Assembly: GCA_902475415.1 (NCBI GenBank) | Contig: CABRZK010000142.1 | Location: forward strand, 1-6,648 | Source: an uncultured Eubacterium sp. | GTDB taxonomy: Bacteria > Bacillota > Clostridia > Lachnospirales > Lachnospiraceae | Reading direction: 5' to 3' | DNA: 6,648 nucleotides | In this document: one piece after another, positions 1 to 6,025 of the stretch | Layout of the letters: each line of letters starts with the position of its first letter | Position numbering within the stretch: position 1 is the stretch's first letter | Program-made: the position numbers and the translations under genes | Notes under the pieces: model-generated | The model's input: the letters and a program-made list of their open reading frames with translations, nothing else | What the model was told of the DNA's origin: nothing | Databases searched by the model: none

Positions 1-765
1 ATGACAAAGGTAATTATGAATGGCTGCAACGGCCATATGGGACATGTAATCAGTGACCTGTGTGAAAAAGATCCGGAGATTGAGATCGTAGCAGGTATTG
101 ATATCAATACAGAGCAGCATTATGGATATCCGGTTTTTGCAAATATTGCAGACTGTGATGTTGAGGCAGAAGCAATCATTGACTTCTCTCATGTAAGCTG
201 CATCGATGCACTGATGAAATACAGTGTAGAGCGTCAGATTCCGGTGGTTGTATGTACAACAGGACTTTCCGCAGAGCAGGATGCTTTATTAAAAACATCC
301 AGTGAAAAGGTGGCAGTGCTCAAATCAGCAAACATGTCCCTGGGTGTCAACACACTGATGGAGCTGCTTCAGACAGCAGCAAAAGTGCTTGCCCCGGCCG
401 GATTTGATATGGAAATCGTAGAGAAACACCACAATCAGAAACTGGATGCACCGAGCGGAACAGCAATCGCTCTGGCTGATTCTATGAATGAGGCACTGGA
501 CGAGGCATATTCTTATAAATATGACCGTTCCCAGGAGCGTAAAAAACGTGATAAATATGAGATCGGTATTCAGGCTGTCCGTGGCGGCAACATTGTAGGA
601 GAGCATGAAGTGATTTTTGCAGGAACAGACGAAGTTATCACTTTTAAGCATACGGCATACTCCAAAGCAATTTTTGGCAAGGGAGCGATTGAAGCTGCAA
701 AATATCTGGCTGGAAAACCGGCAGGATTTTATGGAATGGCAGATGTAATCAAAAGTGCATCTTAG
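1..765 (+). CDS. dapB: 4-hydroxy-tetrahydrodipicolinate reductase (DapB)
   Basis: Cytoplasmic enzyme of the diaminopimelate/lysine pathway; it reduces 4-hydroxy-tetrahydrodipicolinate to tetrahydrodipicolinate with NAD(P)H. The 254-residue protein has the N-terminal Rossmann motif G8-x-x-G11-x-x-G14, a DFS stretch at 61-63, CTTG at 85-88, and the family signature around EKHHNQKLDAPSGTA (141-155). H143 and K147 there match the catalytic His/Lys pair of the family. RGGNIVGEH (194-202) is also typical. Length is close to that of other DapB proteins (about 250-270). The ATG at base 1 fits the usual DapB N-terminus, so the gene looks complete, but its ribosome binding site is outside the window. 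An acidic residue (D34) follows the second strand without an adjacent Arg/Lys, which may favour NADH (inference). fbp follows after 35 bases with no terminator between. The assignment is secure. Confidence 0.96.
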   Translation: MTKVIMNGCNGHMGHVISDLCEKDPEIEIVAGIDINTEQHYGYPVFANIADCDVEAEAIIDFSHVSCIDALMKYSVERQIPVVVCTTGLSAEQDALLKTSSEKVAVLKSANMSLGVNTLMELLQTAAKVLAPAGFDMEIVEKHHNQKLDAPSGTAIALADSMNEALDEAYSYKYDRSQERKKRDKYEIGIQAVRGGNIVGEHEVIFAGTDEVITFKHTAYSKAIFGKGAIEAAKYLAGKPAGFYGMADVIKSAS

Positions 766-783
766 AGGTCACTTGAAAAATAT

Positions 784-790
784 AAGGGGG
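784..790 (+). promoter_or_regulatory. Ribosome binding site of fbp
   Basis: AAGGGGG lies 10 bases before the ATG at 801. It supports that start for fbp and sits in the short dapB-fbp gap, which shows no terminator-like hairpin. Confidence 0.75.
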
Positions 791-800
791 ATAACCTGGC

Positions 801-2771
801 ATGGAAAATGCAGACATTAAGTATTTGAAAGTACTGGCAACACAATATCCGAACATTGCGGCAGCAGCGACAGAGATTGTCAACCTGAAAGCAATCTTAA
901 GTCTGCCAAAAGCAACGGAGCATTTCATCACGGATGTTCATGGGGAGTATGAACAGTTCCGTCATGTGATGTGTAACGGTTCCGGCGCGGTGCAGCGCAA
1001 GATTGAGGATGAATTTGGAAGTTCACTGGGTATTCCGGAGAAACGGACACTGGCGACACTGATCTACTACCCGGAATTAAAGATCAAACAGATTGAAGGA
1101 AAGCTGACAGAAAGGGAAAATCTGGAAGACTGGTATAAGGTGACGATTTTCCGTCTGATCCGTGTCTGTAAAAATGCATCTTCCAAATATACCCGTTCGA
1201 AAGTGCGCAAATCTCTGCCAAAAGATTTTGCCTATATTATCGAAGAGTTGATGACCGGAAGACCGGATGTGGCAGATCAGGAAGCATATTATAATGAAAT
1301 TATCAATTCTGTTATCCATACCGGCAGAGCAGCACAGCTGATTGCTGATTTCTGTTATCTGATCCGCCGGTTTACCGTGGATCATCTGCATGTGGTAGGT
1401 GATATTTTTGACAGAGGTCCGTACCCGCATCTGATCATGGATGACCTGATGAAACATCATTCTGTGGATATTCAGTGGGGAAACCATGATATCCTCTGGA
1501 TGGGAGCAGCAGCGGGGTCTGTGGCCTGTATGTGTAATATGCTCCGTATTTCCGCACGTTACGGTAATCTGTCAATTCTGGAAGATGCCTATGGTATCAA
1601 TATGATTCCATTGATGCGTCTGGCTATCGATCATTATCAGGGACATGTGGGAAAAACATTCCATGTTCATGTCAGAGAAGATGACAAGGAATATGACCGT
1701 GATTATGCAGAGATGGATGCCATGATGCATAAAGCTATCACGGTGATTCAGTTTAAAGTGGAAGGTCAGCTGATCAAAGAACATCCGGAATGGGATATGC
1801 AGGAACGTCTGTTACTGGATAAAATTGACTACAAACAGGGAACAATCAAACTTGGCGGAAAAGAATATCCACTGAATGATACGTATTTTCCAACCATCGA
1901 TCCACAGGATCCATATAAACTGACACAGCAGGAAGAAGAAGTGGTAGAACGTTTAAAAAACAGTTTTCTCGGAAGCGAGCGGCTGCAGCGTCATATCCGT
2001 TTCCTGTATACAAAGGGAAGTCTTTATAAAGTATACAATGGAAATCTGCTGTATCACGGATGTGTACCTCTGAATGAGGATGGCAGTTTTATGAAAGTCA
2101 ATATTTTCGGAAAGACGTACAGTGGAAAAGCACTGTATGATATTCTGGAACATTACGCCAGAAAAGGATATTATTCCATTGATCCGCTGGAGAAGAAACG
2201 CGGTGAGGATACCCTCTGGTTTATCTGGAAAAACAAACATTCACCGGTATTTGGAAAAGAGCGTATGGCGACCTTTGAACGTTACTTTATCGATGATAAG
2301 GAGACCCATGAAGAGCCGAAAAATGCTTATTACTGTCTCTTTGAAAAGGAAGAGATCGTAGATAAGATTTTAAAAGAATTCGGTCTTCCGGTTCAGGGAG
2401 CACATATCATCAACGGACATATCCCGGTTATTGTGAAAAAAGGAGAGTCTCCGGTAAAATGTGGCGGCAAGCTGCTTGTTATTGACGGTGGATTTTCCAA
2501 GGCATATCAGCCAAAGACCGGCATTGCCGGCTATACGCTGATCTATAACTCCTATGGGCTTGTGCTGGCAGCACATGAACCATTTACTTCTATGGAAGAT
2601 ACGGTGTTGAATGAAACCTGTATCCATTCCCATATCGTAATGGAGCAGAATGTAGTGAAACGTAAAACGGTAAATGATACCGATACCGGTAAAGTGCTGC
2701 GGGAAAATATCGCAGAACTGGAAGAACTGCTGCAGGCATATCGAAGTGGTCTGCTGGTAGAAAAATTCTGA
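801..2771 (+). CDS. fbp: Fructose-1,6-bisphosphatase class III
   Basis: Gluconeogenic enzyme of the cytoplasm that removes the 1-phosphate from fructose 1,6-bisphosphate to give fructose 6-phosphate. The 656-residue protein has the length and layout of the Firmicutes class III (Fbp of Bacillus subtilis type) enzymes, which belong to the metallophosphoesterase fold rather than the sugar-phosphatase fold of class I. The metal-binding motifs are all present: D45-x-H47 in ITDVHGEYEQF, G200-D201-x-x-D204-R205-G206, G227-N228-H229-D230, and N538-G539-H540 with D562-G563-G564 after it. From family knowledge, these enzymes use Mn2+ and are allosterically controlled by AMP and phosphoenolpyruvate. The start at 801 has a good ribosome binding site. 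The reading frame is intact. It probably shares an mRNA with dapB, although the two pathways are not directly linked. It ends in TGA, which overlaps an ATG by one base. Confidence 0.96.
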   Translation: MENADIKYLKVLATQYPNIAAAATEIVNLKAILSLPKATEHFITDVHGEYEQFRHVMCNGSGAVQRKIEDEFGSSLGIPEKRTLATLIYYPELKIKQIEGKLTERENLEDWYKVTIFRLIRVCKNASSKYTRSKVRKSLPKDFAYIIEELMTGRPDVADQEAYYNEIINSVIHTGRAAQLIADFCYLIRRFTVDHLHVVGDIFDRGPYPHLIMDDLMKHHSVDIQWGNHDILWMGAAAGSVACMCNMLRISARYGNLSILEDAYGINMIPLMRLAIDHYQGHVGKTFHVHVREDDKEYDRDYAEMDAMMHKAITVIQFKVEGQLIKEHPEWDMQERLLLDKIDYKQGTIKLGGKEYPLNDTYFPTIDPQDPYKLTQQEEEVVERLKNSFLGSERLQRHIRFLYTKGSLYKVYNGNLLYHGCVPLNEDGSFMKVNIFGKTYSGKALYDILEHYARKGYYSIDPLEKKRGEDTLWFIWKNKHSPVFGKERMATFERYFIDDKETHEEPKNAYYCLFEKEEIVDKILKEFGLPVQGAHIINGHIPVIVKKGESPVKCGGKLLVIDGGFSKAYQPKTGIAGYTLIYNSYGLVLAAHEPFTSMEDTVLNETCIHSHIVMEQNVVKRKTVNDTDTGKVLRENIAELEELLQAYRSGLLVEKF

Positions 2772-2775
2772 TGAT

Positions 2776-2810
2776 AATCGGAGCAGAAAACAACTATTGC
2801 TGCTGCGATT
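2776..2810 (+). repeat. Imperfect hairpin just after fbp
   Basis: AATCG-G-AGCAG (2776-2786) pairs with CTGCT-G-CGATT (2800-2810), giving ten base pairs with one G-G mismatch and a 13-base loop. No run of T follows, so it is not a standard intrinsic terminator. It could protect or process the 3' end of the dapB-fbp mRNA; this is inference. Confidence 0.45.
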
Positions 2811-2838
2811 CTGAGAAGAAGATGTCAGATGGCACAGA

Positions 2839-2866
2839 CTGACAACGATTTCTAAATAAATATCAT
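2839..2866 (+). promoter_or_regulatory. Possible weak promoter upstream of the terminator
   Basis: CTGACA (2839-2844) and TATCAT (2861-2866) each match five of six sigma-A consensus positions, with a 16-base spacer. A transcript from here would begin near 2873 and meet the terminator hairpin at 2885-2935 almost at once. It may be a chance match in AT-rich sequence. Confidence 0.25.
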
Positions 2867-2884
2867 ACGGAATGATGAGATACG

Positions 2885-2937
2885 AAAGAGGAACTTTTGA
2901 TTTTAGATTTTTTTTAGAATTGGAAGTTCCTCTTTTT
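2885..2937 (+). terminator. Intrinsic terminator of the dapB-fbp unit
   Basis: AAAGAGGAACTT (2885-2896) is a perfect 12-base inverted repeat of AAGTTCCTCTTT (2924-2935), with a T run at 2933-2937. Pairing continues inward through A-T and G-T pairs to about 2905/2915, leaving a loop of about 9 bases. The A run at the foot of the left arm may also allow some function on the opposite strand. It ends the upstream operon just before the marR promoter. Confidence 0.85.
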
Positions 2938-2938
2938 A

Positions 2939-2967
2939 TTGACAATAATACTTAACAGTGTTAATAT
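2939..2967 (+). promoter_or_regulatory. Sigma-A-type promoter of the marR-ABC operon
   Basis: A perfect -35 box, TTGACA (2939-2944), is followed after exactly 17 bases by TAATAT (2962-2967), which matches four of six -10 positions. Transcription would start near 2974. The -35 box begins one base after the T run of the preceding terminator. Operator palindrome 1 lies in the spacer and overlaps the -10 box. An alternative -10, TATAGT at 3001-3006, has a poorer -35 (TTAATA at 2978-2983). Confidence 0.7.
2952..2964 (+). promoter_or_regulatory. Putative MarR operator, site 1
   Basis: TTAAC-AGT-GTTAA is a perfect palindrome of two 5-base arms around 3 bases. It lies between the -35 and -10 boxes and covers the first bases of the -10 box, so a bound dimer would block RNA polymerase. 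It shares the ten-base direct repeat AATACTTAAC (2947-2956) with site 2. The assignment to the adjacent MarR protein is inferred from position and symmetry. Confidence 0.7.
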
Positions 2968-2984
2968 TTAAAAACAGTTAATAC

Positions 2985-2997
2985 TTAACGTTGTTAA
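2985..2997 (+). promoter_or_regulatory. Putative MarR operator, site 2
   Basis: TTAAC-GTT-GTTAA has the same design as site 1. Here symmetry extends outward, with ATA (2981-2983) matching TAT (2999-3001). The centre is 33 bases from that of site 1, about three helical turns, placing both on the same DNA face. It lies downstream of the predicted transcription start and so may strengthen repression. Confidence 0.7.
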
Positions 2998-3082
2998 ATA
3001 TATAGTCTGATAAAGTAAGTTCATACACTGAAAATGTAATGGATGCAGGAAGACGCAAAGATTTACACGGATATATATGGAA

Positions 3083-3088
3083 GGGAGG
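3083..3088 (+). promoter_or_regulatory. Ribosome binding site that fixes the marR start
   Basis: GGGAGG lies 5 bases before the ATG at 3094. The longer in-frame start at 3043 has only a weak purine stretch upstream. The site therefore decides in favour of the 160-residue protein. Confidence 0.85.
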
Positions 3089-3093
3089 AGCTT

Positions 3094-3576
3094 ATGGAGC
3101 AGTCAGAACAGACAATATTCGAAGCATTACATTTGTTTCGAAAACTGAATACCGGAAGTATTCTGCCACACTTAAATAAAGGTGAATTTGTATTGATGAA
3201 CGGTATTTATCATGTGCAGAAAAAAACAGGATCTGATCACGGAGTAAAAATGTCGGAGCTTGCAGACTATGCACATGCGTTGCCGCCGTCCGTGTCACGC
3301 AGTGTGAAAGCACTGGAAGAACGTGGCTATGTCAGACGGTTTGTCGATCAGAAAGACCGCAGAAATACGATGGTGGAGATTACCGAAGCCGGTCAGGAAG
3401 TATTGGAAGAGTCCAATGACATTATGAACGACTTTATGCACCGGGTATTTGAACGGACGGATAAAGACGAACTGGCAAGGCTGATTCGTTATATCAATGA
3501 AACTTACGAAGTGGCCAGAGAGGAACTGAAAAATATTCAGGAAGCACAGCGAAAGAAAAAACGTACAGATAATTAA
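3094..3576 (+). CDS. MarR-family transcriptional regulator
   Basis: Probable repressor of its own operon, acting as a dimer on DNA. The 160-residue protein has the MarR size and shape: N-terminal dimerisation helices (about 5-40), a winged helix-turn-helix at about 52-99 with recognition helix LPPSVSRSVKALEERG (63-78), and the wing ending in D85-x-x-D88-R89-R90, the Asp-Arg signature of the family. C-terminal dimerisation helices follow, then a basic tail (QRKKKR). No Cys is present, so redox sensing through thiols, as in OhrR, is unlikely. Two TTAAC-N3-GTTAA palindromes in its promoter are the likely targets. Two ABC half-transporters follow on the same strand, so it probably senses a substrate of that pump; the ligand cannot be read from sequence. 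A start at 3043 would add 17 residues but has a poorer ribosome binding site. Confidence 0.93.
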   Translation: MEQSEQTIFEALHLFRKLNTGSILPHLNKGEFVLMNGIYHVQKKTGSDHGVKMSELADYAHALPPSVSRSVKALEERGYVRRFVDQKDRRNTMVEITEAGQEVLEESNDIMNDFMHRVFERTDKDELARLIRYINETYEVAREELKNIQEAQRKKKRTDN

Positions 3577-3608
3577 TGCCGGATTTGCAGGAACAGATTC
3601 TGCAGGCA
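3577..3608 (+). repeat. Hairpin directly after the marR stop codon
   Basis: TGCAGGA (3586-3592) pairs with TTCTGCA (3598-3604), including one G-T pair. An outer TGCC (3577-3580) can pair with GGCA (3605-3608) around a bulge. No T run follows. It may lower or separate expression between marR and the ABC genes; this is inference. Confidence 0.4.
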
Positions 3609-3637
3609 GGCTGATAATTATAAAACAGGGGAAACAG

Positions 3638-3666
3638 GAGATTCATTTACTTTATCAGTGAATCTC
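3638..3666 (+). repeat. Perfect 8-bp hairpin in the marR-ABC gap
   Basis: GAGATTCA (3638-3645) is the exact inverted repeat of TGAATCTC (3659-3666). Two further pairs inside give a stem of about 10 with a 9-base loop. No T run follows. Its left arm overlaps an AGGAG sequence (3636-3640) that has no suitable start codon after it. The hairpin ends 21 bases before the true ribosome binding site of the next gene, so a role in mRNA stability or processing is more likely than termination. Confidence 0.5.
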
Positions 3667-3687
3667 AGATTTGGGAAATATTGATAC

Positions 3688-3695
3688 AGAAAGGA
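3688..3695 (+). promoter_or_regulatory. Ribosome binding site of the first ABC subunit
   Basis: AGAAAGGA ends 10 bases before the ATG at 3706. It is moderate in strength, weaker than the sites of marR and the second ABC gene. Confidence 0.65.
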
Positions 3696-3705
3696 CACTA
3701 CGGAA

Positions 3706-6021
3706 ATGAAGAAGATTTTTAAAAACATGATTCCGTACTGGAAGTCAATCATTGTCATTGTGGCAGTGCTTATCATTCAGGCATATTGTGATCTGGCTTT
3801 GCCAACCTATACGGCAGATATCATTGACGTTGGTATTCAGAACAAAGGAATCGAGCATATTCTTCCGCAGGAAATGACATCGGAGGAATATGAGAATGCA
3901 CAGCTTTTCATGACAAAAGATGAGAAACAACTGTGGGCTTCCAGTTATGAGGCAACAAAACACGAGACTTATGCCTGTTCTGTGACAGAAAAAGATACGC
4001 TGGAGGAGCTGGATTCCGAATTCACAATTCCACTGATCCTGAATTATCAGATGTCTCAGATGGAAGAAGCCCAGTTTAAAGAAATGCTGGCAAAGCAGAC
4101 CGGGCAGGACGTATCGGTGCTGAATCAGATGAGTCTGGATCAGATCGGCCAGATGCTTGGAACTGAATTAAAAGTATCTCAGAAAGAAGTAGAACAGGAT
4201 GACGGAAGCACCGAGACAGTCAACTGTGTGGATGTCCGTCCAATCTTTGAGGCAATGGAAGCAGCCGGTCAGATGGATGAGAGCGCCGTTTTATCCATGC
4301 GTGATTCCATGCAGGATATGGTAGACACCATGGGTGATTCCATGATTACCTCTACCGGAGCAGCTTATGCGGCAGTTTGTGATGAAGATGCCGGACTGGA
4401 TCTTGCAAAAATCCAGACAGCATATCTGTGGAAAAAAGGACTGCAGATGGCAGGCCTGGCAGCCGTTATGATGGCAGCAGCTATTTTTGTTTCTTATCTG
4501 GCTTCCAGAGTTGGTGCCGGTGTGGGACGCTCCCTGCGTGGCAGACTGTATGAAAAAGTGATGCATTTTTCCAATGCGGAAATGGAACATTTTTCCACGG
4601 CATCTCTGATTACGCGAAGCACAAATGATGTACAGCAGATTCAGATGGTGACAGCGGTATTCCTTCGAATGCTTGCCTATGCACCGATCATAGGTATCGG
4701 TGGTATCATCAAGGTCGTTCAGACAAAAGCCGGTATGGGCTGGCTGATTGTAGTAGCTGTGATTGTAATTTTTGCATTTGTCATGAGTCTGATGAGCGTG
4801 GCGATGCCGAAATTCAAGCAGATGCAGGAAAAAGTAGACGATGTCAACCTGGTTTCCAGAGAAATACTGACCGGTCTTCCGGTCATCCGTGCCTTCCGTC
4901 GGGAGGACAAAGAAGAAGAGCGTTTTGACGGTGTAAACCGTGAATTGACAAAAACGATGCTTTTTACCAACCGGGTTATGACACTGATGATGCCTGGTAT
5001 GATGCTGATCATGTATGCTCTGACCGTAGCCATTGTATGGGTGGCAGCAAAGAAAATTGATCTTGGCGTTATGCAGGTAGGATCTATGACCGCGTTTATC
5101 ACATACGCAATGCTGATCGTTATGGCATTCCTGATGCTGACAGCCATGTCTGTCATGCTTCCACGTGCCGGTGTGGCAGCAGACCGTATCGATGAAGTAT
5201 TCAATACGGATATTACCATCAAAGAGGCAGAAAATCCAAAACACCTGGAGAAATCCGAAGGTGTGCTGAAATTCTCTCATGTGGATTTTAAATATCCGGG
5301 AAGTAAAGAAGCAGCCGTTTCAGATATTGATTTTACCGCTTATCCGGGCCAGACCACAGCAATTATCGGAAGTACCGGCTGCGGAAAATCAACCATCGTC
5401 AATCTGATTCCGCGCCTGTATGATGTGACAGAAGGTCAGATTACACTGGATGAAACCGATATCAGGGAACTTTCCATGAAAGATCTGCGTGCACAGATTG
5501 GATTTGTACCGCAGAAAGGCGTGCTTTTCTCAGGAACCATCGCATCCAACCTGCGTTTTGGTAATGCAGATGCAACCGACGCGGAAGTTCGTCAGGCGGC
5601 ACAGATCGCACAGGCAGAAGAATTTATCGAAGAAAAATCCGAGAAATACGAGGCGCCGATCGCCCAGGGTGGAAGCAACGTGTCCGGCGGACAGAAACAG
5701 CGTCTTGCCATTGCCCGTGCCATTGCCAAACATCCGAAGATTTTTGTCTTTGATGACAGTTTCTCTGCGCTGGATCTGAAAACAGATGCAAAATTACGAA
5801 AAGCACTGGCTGACACGGTTCAGGACAGCACCGTTATTATCGTAGCTCAGCGTATCAGTACGATTTTACATGCAGATCAGATTCTGGTACTGGAGGAAGG
5901 AAAGATTGTTGGCAAAGGTACCCATGAAGAACTGATAAAAAACTGTACCGTATATCAGGAAATTGCGAGATCCCAGATGTCAGCAAAGGAACTGGGACTG
6001 ACAGACGGAGAGGAGGCTTAA
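3706..6021 (+). CDS. ABC exporter half-transporter with large TM1-TM2 insertion, degenerate-site subunit
   Basis: Membrane permease fused to an ATPase, likely one half of a heterodimeric multidrug-type exporter (YfiB/BmrC/TM287-like). TM1 is at about 11-35, followed by a roughly 200-residue insert, then TM2 at about 244-266, further hydrophobic segments near 313-370 and 420-485, and the nucleotide-binding domain at about 520-760. Visible motifs are A-loop Y530, Walker A GSTGCGKST (555-563), Q-loop Q603, signature VSGGQ (659-663), Walker B ending in D683, and D-loop SALD (687-690). The catalytic Glu position is D684 and the switch His position is Q715. Both changes are known from the degenerate half of asymmetric exporters, while its signature stays canonical to serve the partner's site. 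At 771 residues it is about 190 longer than typical half-transporters. A MarR gene precedes it and its partner follows by 4 bases. The substrate is unknown. Confidence 0.93.
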   Translation: MKKIFKNMIPYWKSIIVIVAVLIIQAYCDLALPTYTADIIDVGIQNKGIEHILPQEMTSEEYENAQLFMTKDEKQLWASSYEATKHETYACSVTEKDTLEELDSEFTIPLILNYQMSQMEEAQFKEMLAKQTGQDVSVLNQMSLDQIGQMLGTELKVSQKEVEQDDGSTETVNCVDVRPIFEAMEAAGQMDESAVLSMRDSMQDMVDTMGDSMITSTGAAYAAVCDEDAGLDLAKIQTAYLWKKGLQMAGLAAVMMAAAIFVSYLASRVGAGVGRSLRGRLYEKVMHFSNAEMEHFSTASLITRSTNDVQQIQMVTAVFLRMLAYAPIIGIGGIIKVVQTKAGMGWLIVVAVIVIFAFVMSLMSVAMPKFKQMQEKVDDVNLVSREILTGLPVIRAFRREDKEEERFDGVNRELTKTMLFTNRVMTLMMPGMMLIMYALTVAIVWVAAKKIDLGVMQVGSMTAFITYAMLIVMAFLMLTAMSVMLPRAGVAADRIDEVFNTDITIKEAENPKHLEKSEGVLKFSHVDFKYPGSKEAAVSDIDFTAYPGQTTAIIGSTGCGKSTIVNLIPRLYDVTEGQITLDETDIRELSMKDLRAQIGFVPQKGVLFSGTIASNLRFGNADATDAEVRQAAQIAQAEEFIEEKSEKYEAPIAQGGSNVSGGQKQRLAIARAIAKHPKIFVFDDSFSALDLKTDAKLRKALADTVQDSTVIIVAQRISTILHADQILVLEEGKIVGKGTHEELIKNCTVYQEIARSQMSAKELGLTDGEEA
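3823..4425 (+). other. Region coding the predicted extracellular insertion (residues 40-240)
   Basis: Between TM1 and TM2 ordinary half-transporters have only a short outer loop; here there are about 200 residues. By topology (N-terminus inside) the segment faces outside. By hand count it has about 40 Asp/Glu against 12 Lys/Arg, about 14 Met, and three Cys (C91, C174, C225). It has no hydrophobic stretch long enough to be a further membrane helix. I recall similar insertions in clostridial relatives but know of no assigned function. Confidence 0.75.
6011..6016 (+). promoter_or_regulatory. Ribosome binding site of the second ABC subunit, inside the first gene
   Basis: AGGAGG is a perfect Shine-Dalgarno core 9 bases before the ATG at 6026. 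It lies within the last codons of the upstream gene, so the two subunits are likely translated in a coupled way, which fits a heterodimer. Confidence 0.85.
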
Positions 6022-6025
6022 AATC

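Noticed and set aside
1077..1487. A 136-codon minus-strand open frame inside fbp
   Set aside because: It is antisense to conserved FBPase motifs and has no recognisable protein features.
2862..2876. Small perfect stem ATCAT-N5-ATGAT before the terminator
   Set aside because: Only five AT-rich base pairs; too weak to claim a function.
2370..2945. A 191-codon minus-strand open frame covering the end of fbp and the terminator
   Set aside because: It overlaps the conserved C-terminal part of fbp and the terminator hairpin, shows no known motif, and is taken as a shadow frame.
3043..3093. Upstream in-frame ATG that would lengthen the MarR protein by 17 residues
   Set aside because: The ATG at 3094 has GGGAGG at ideal spacing and gives a protein of normal MarR length starting at the first dimerisation helix.
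3039..3179. A 46-codon frame from the ATG at 3039, overlapping the start of marR in another frame
   Set aside because: It lacks a clear ribosome binding site, overlaps conserved marR coding sequence and looks like chance.
3613..3618. GATAAT resembling a -10 box in the marR-ABC gap
   Set aside because: No acceptable -35 box lies 16-18 bases upstream, so an internal promoter is not supported.
4291..5280. A 329-codon open frame on the minus strand, coding a protein rich in His and Cys
   Set aside because: It lies wholly opposite the clearly genuine ABC transporter gene, has odd composition and no recognisable domain. It is explained by the codon bias of the sense gene.
5489..5779. A 96-codon plus-strand frame within the ATPase domain of the first ABC gene
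   Set aside because: It overlaps the Q-loop, signature and Walker B coding region in another frame and has no recognisable features.
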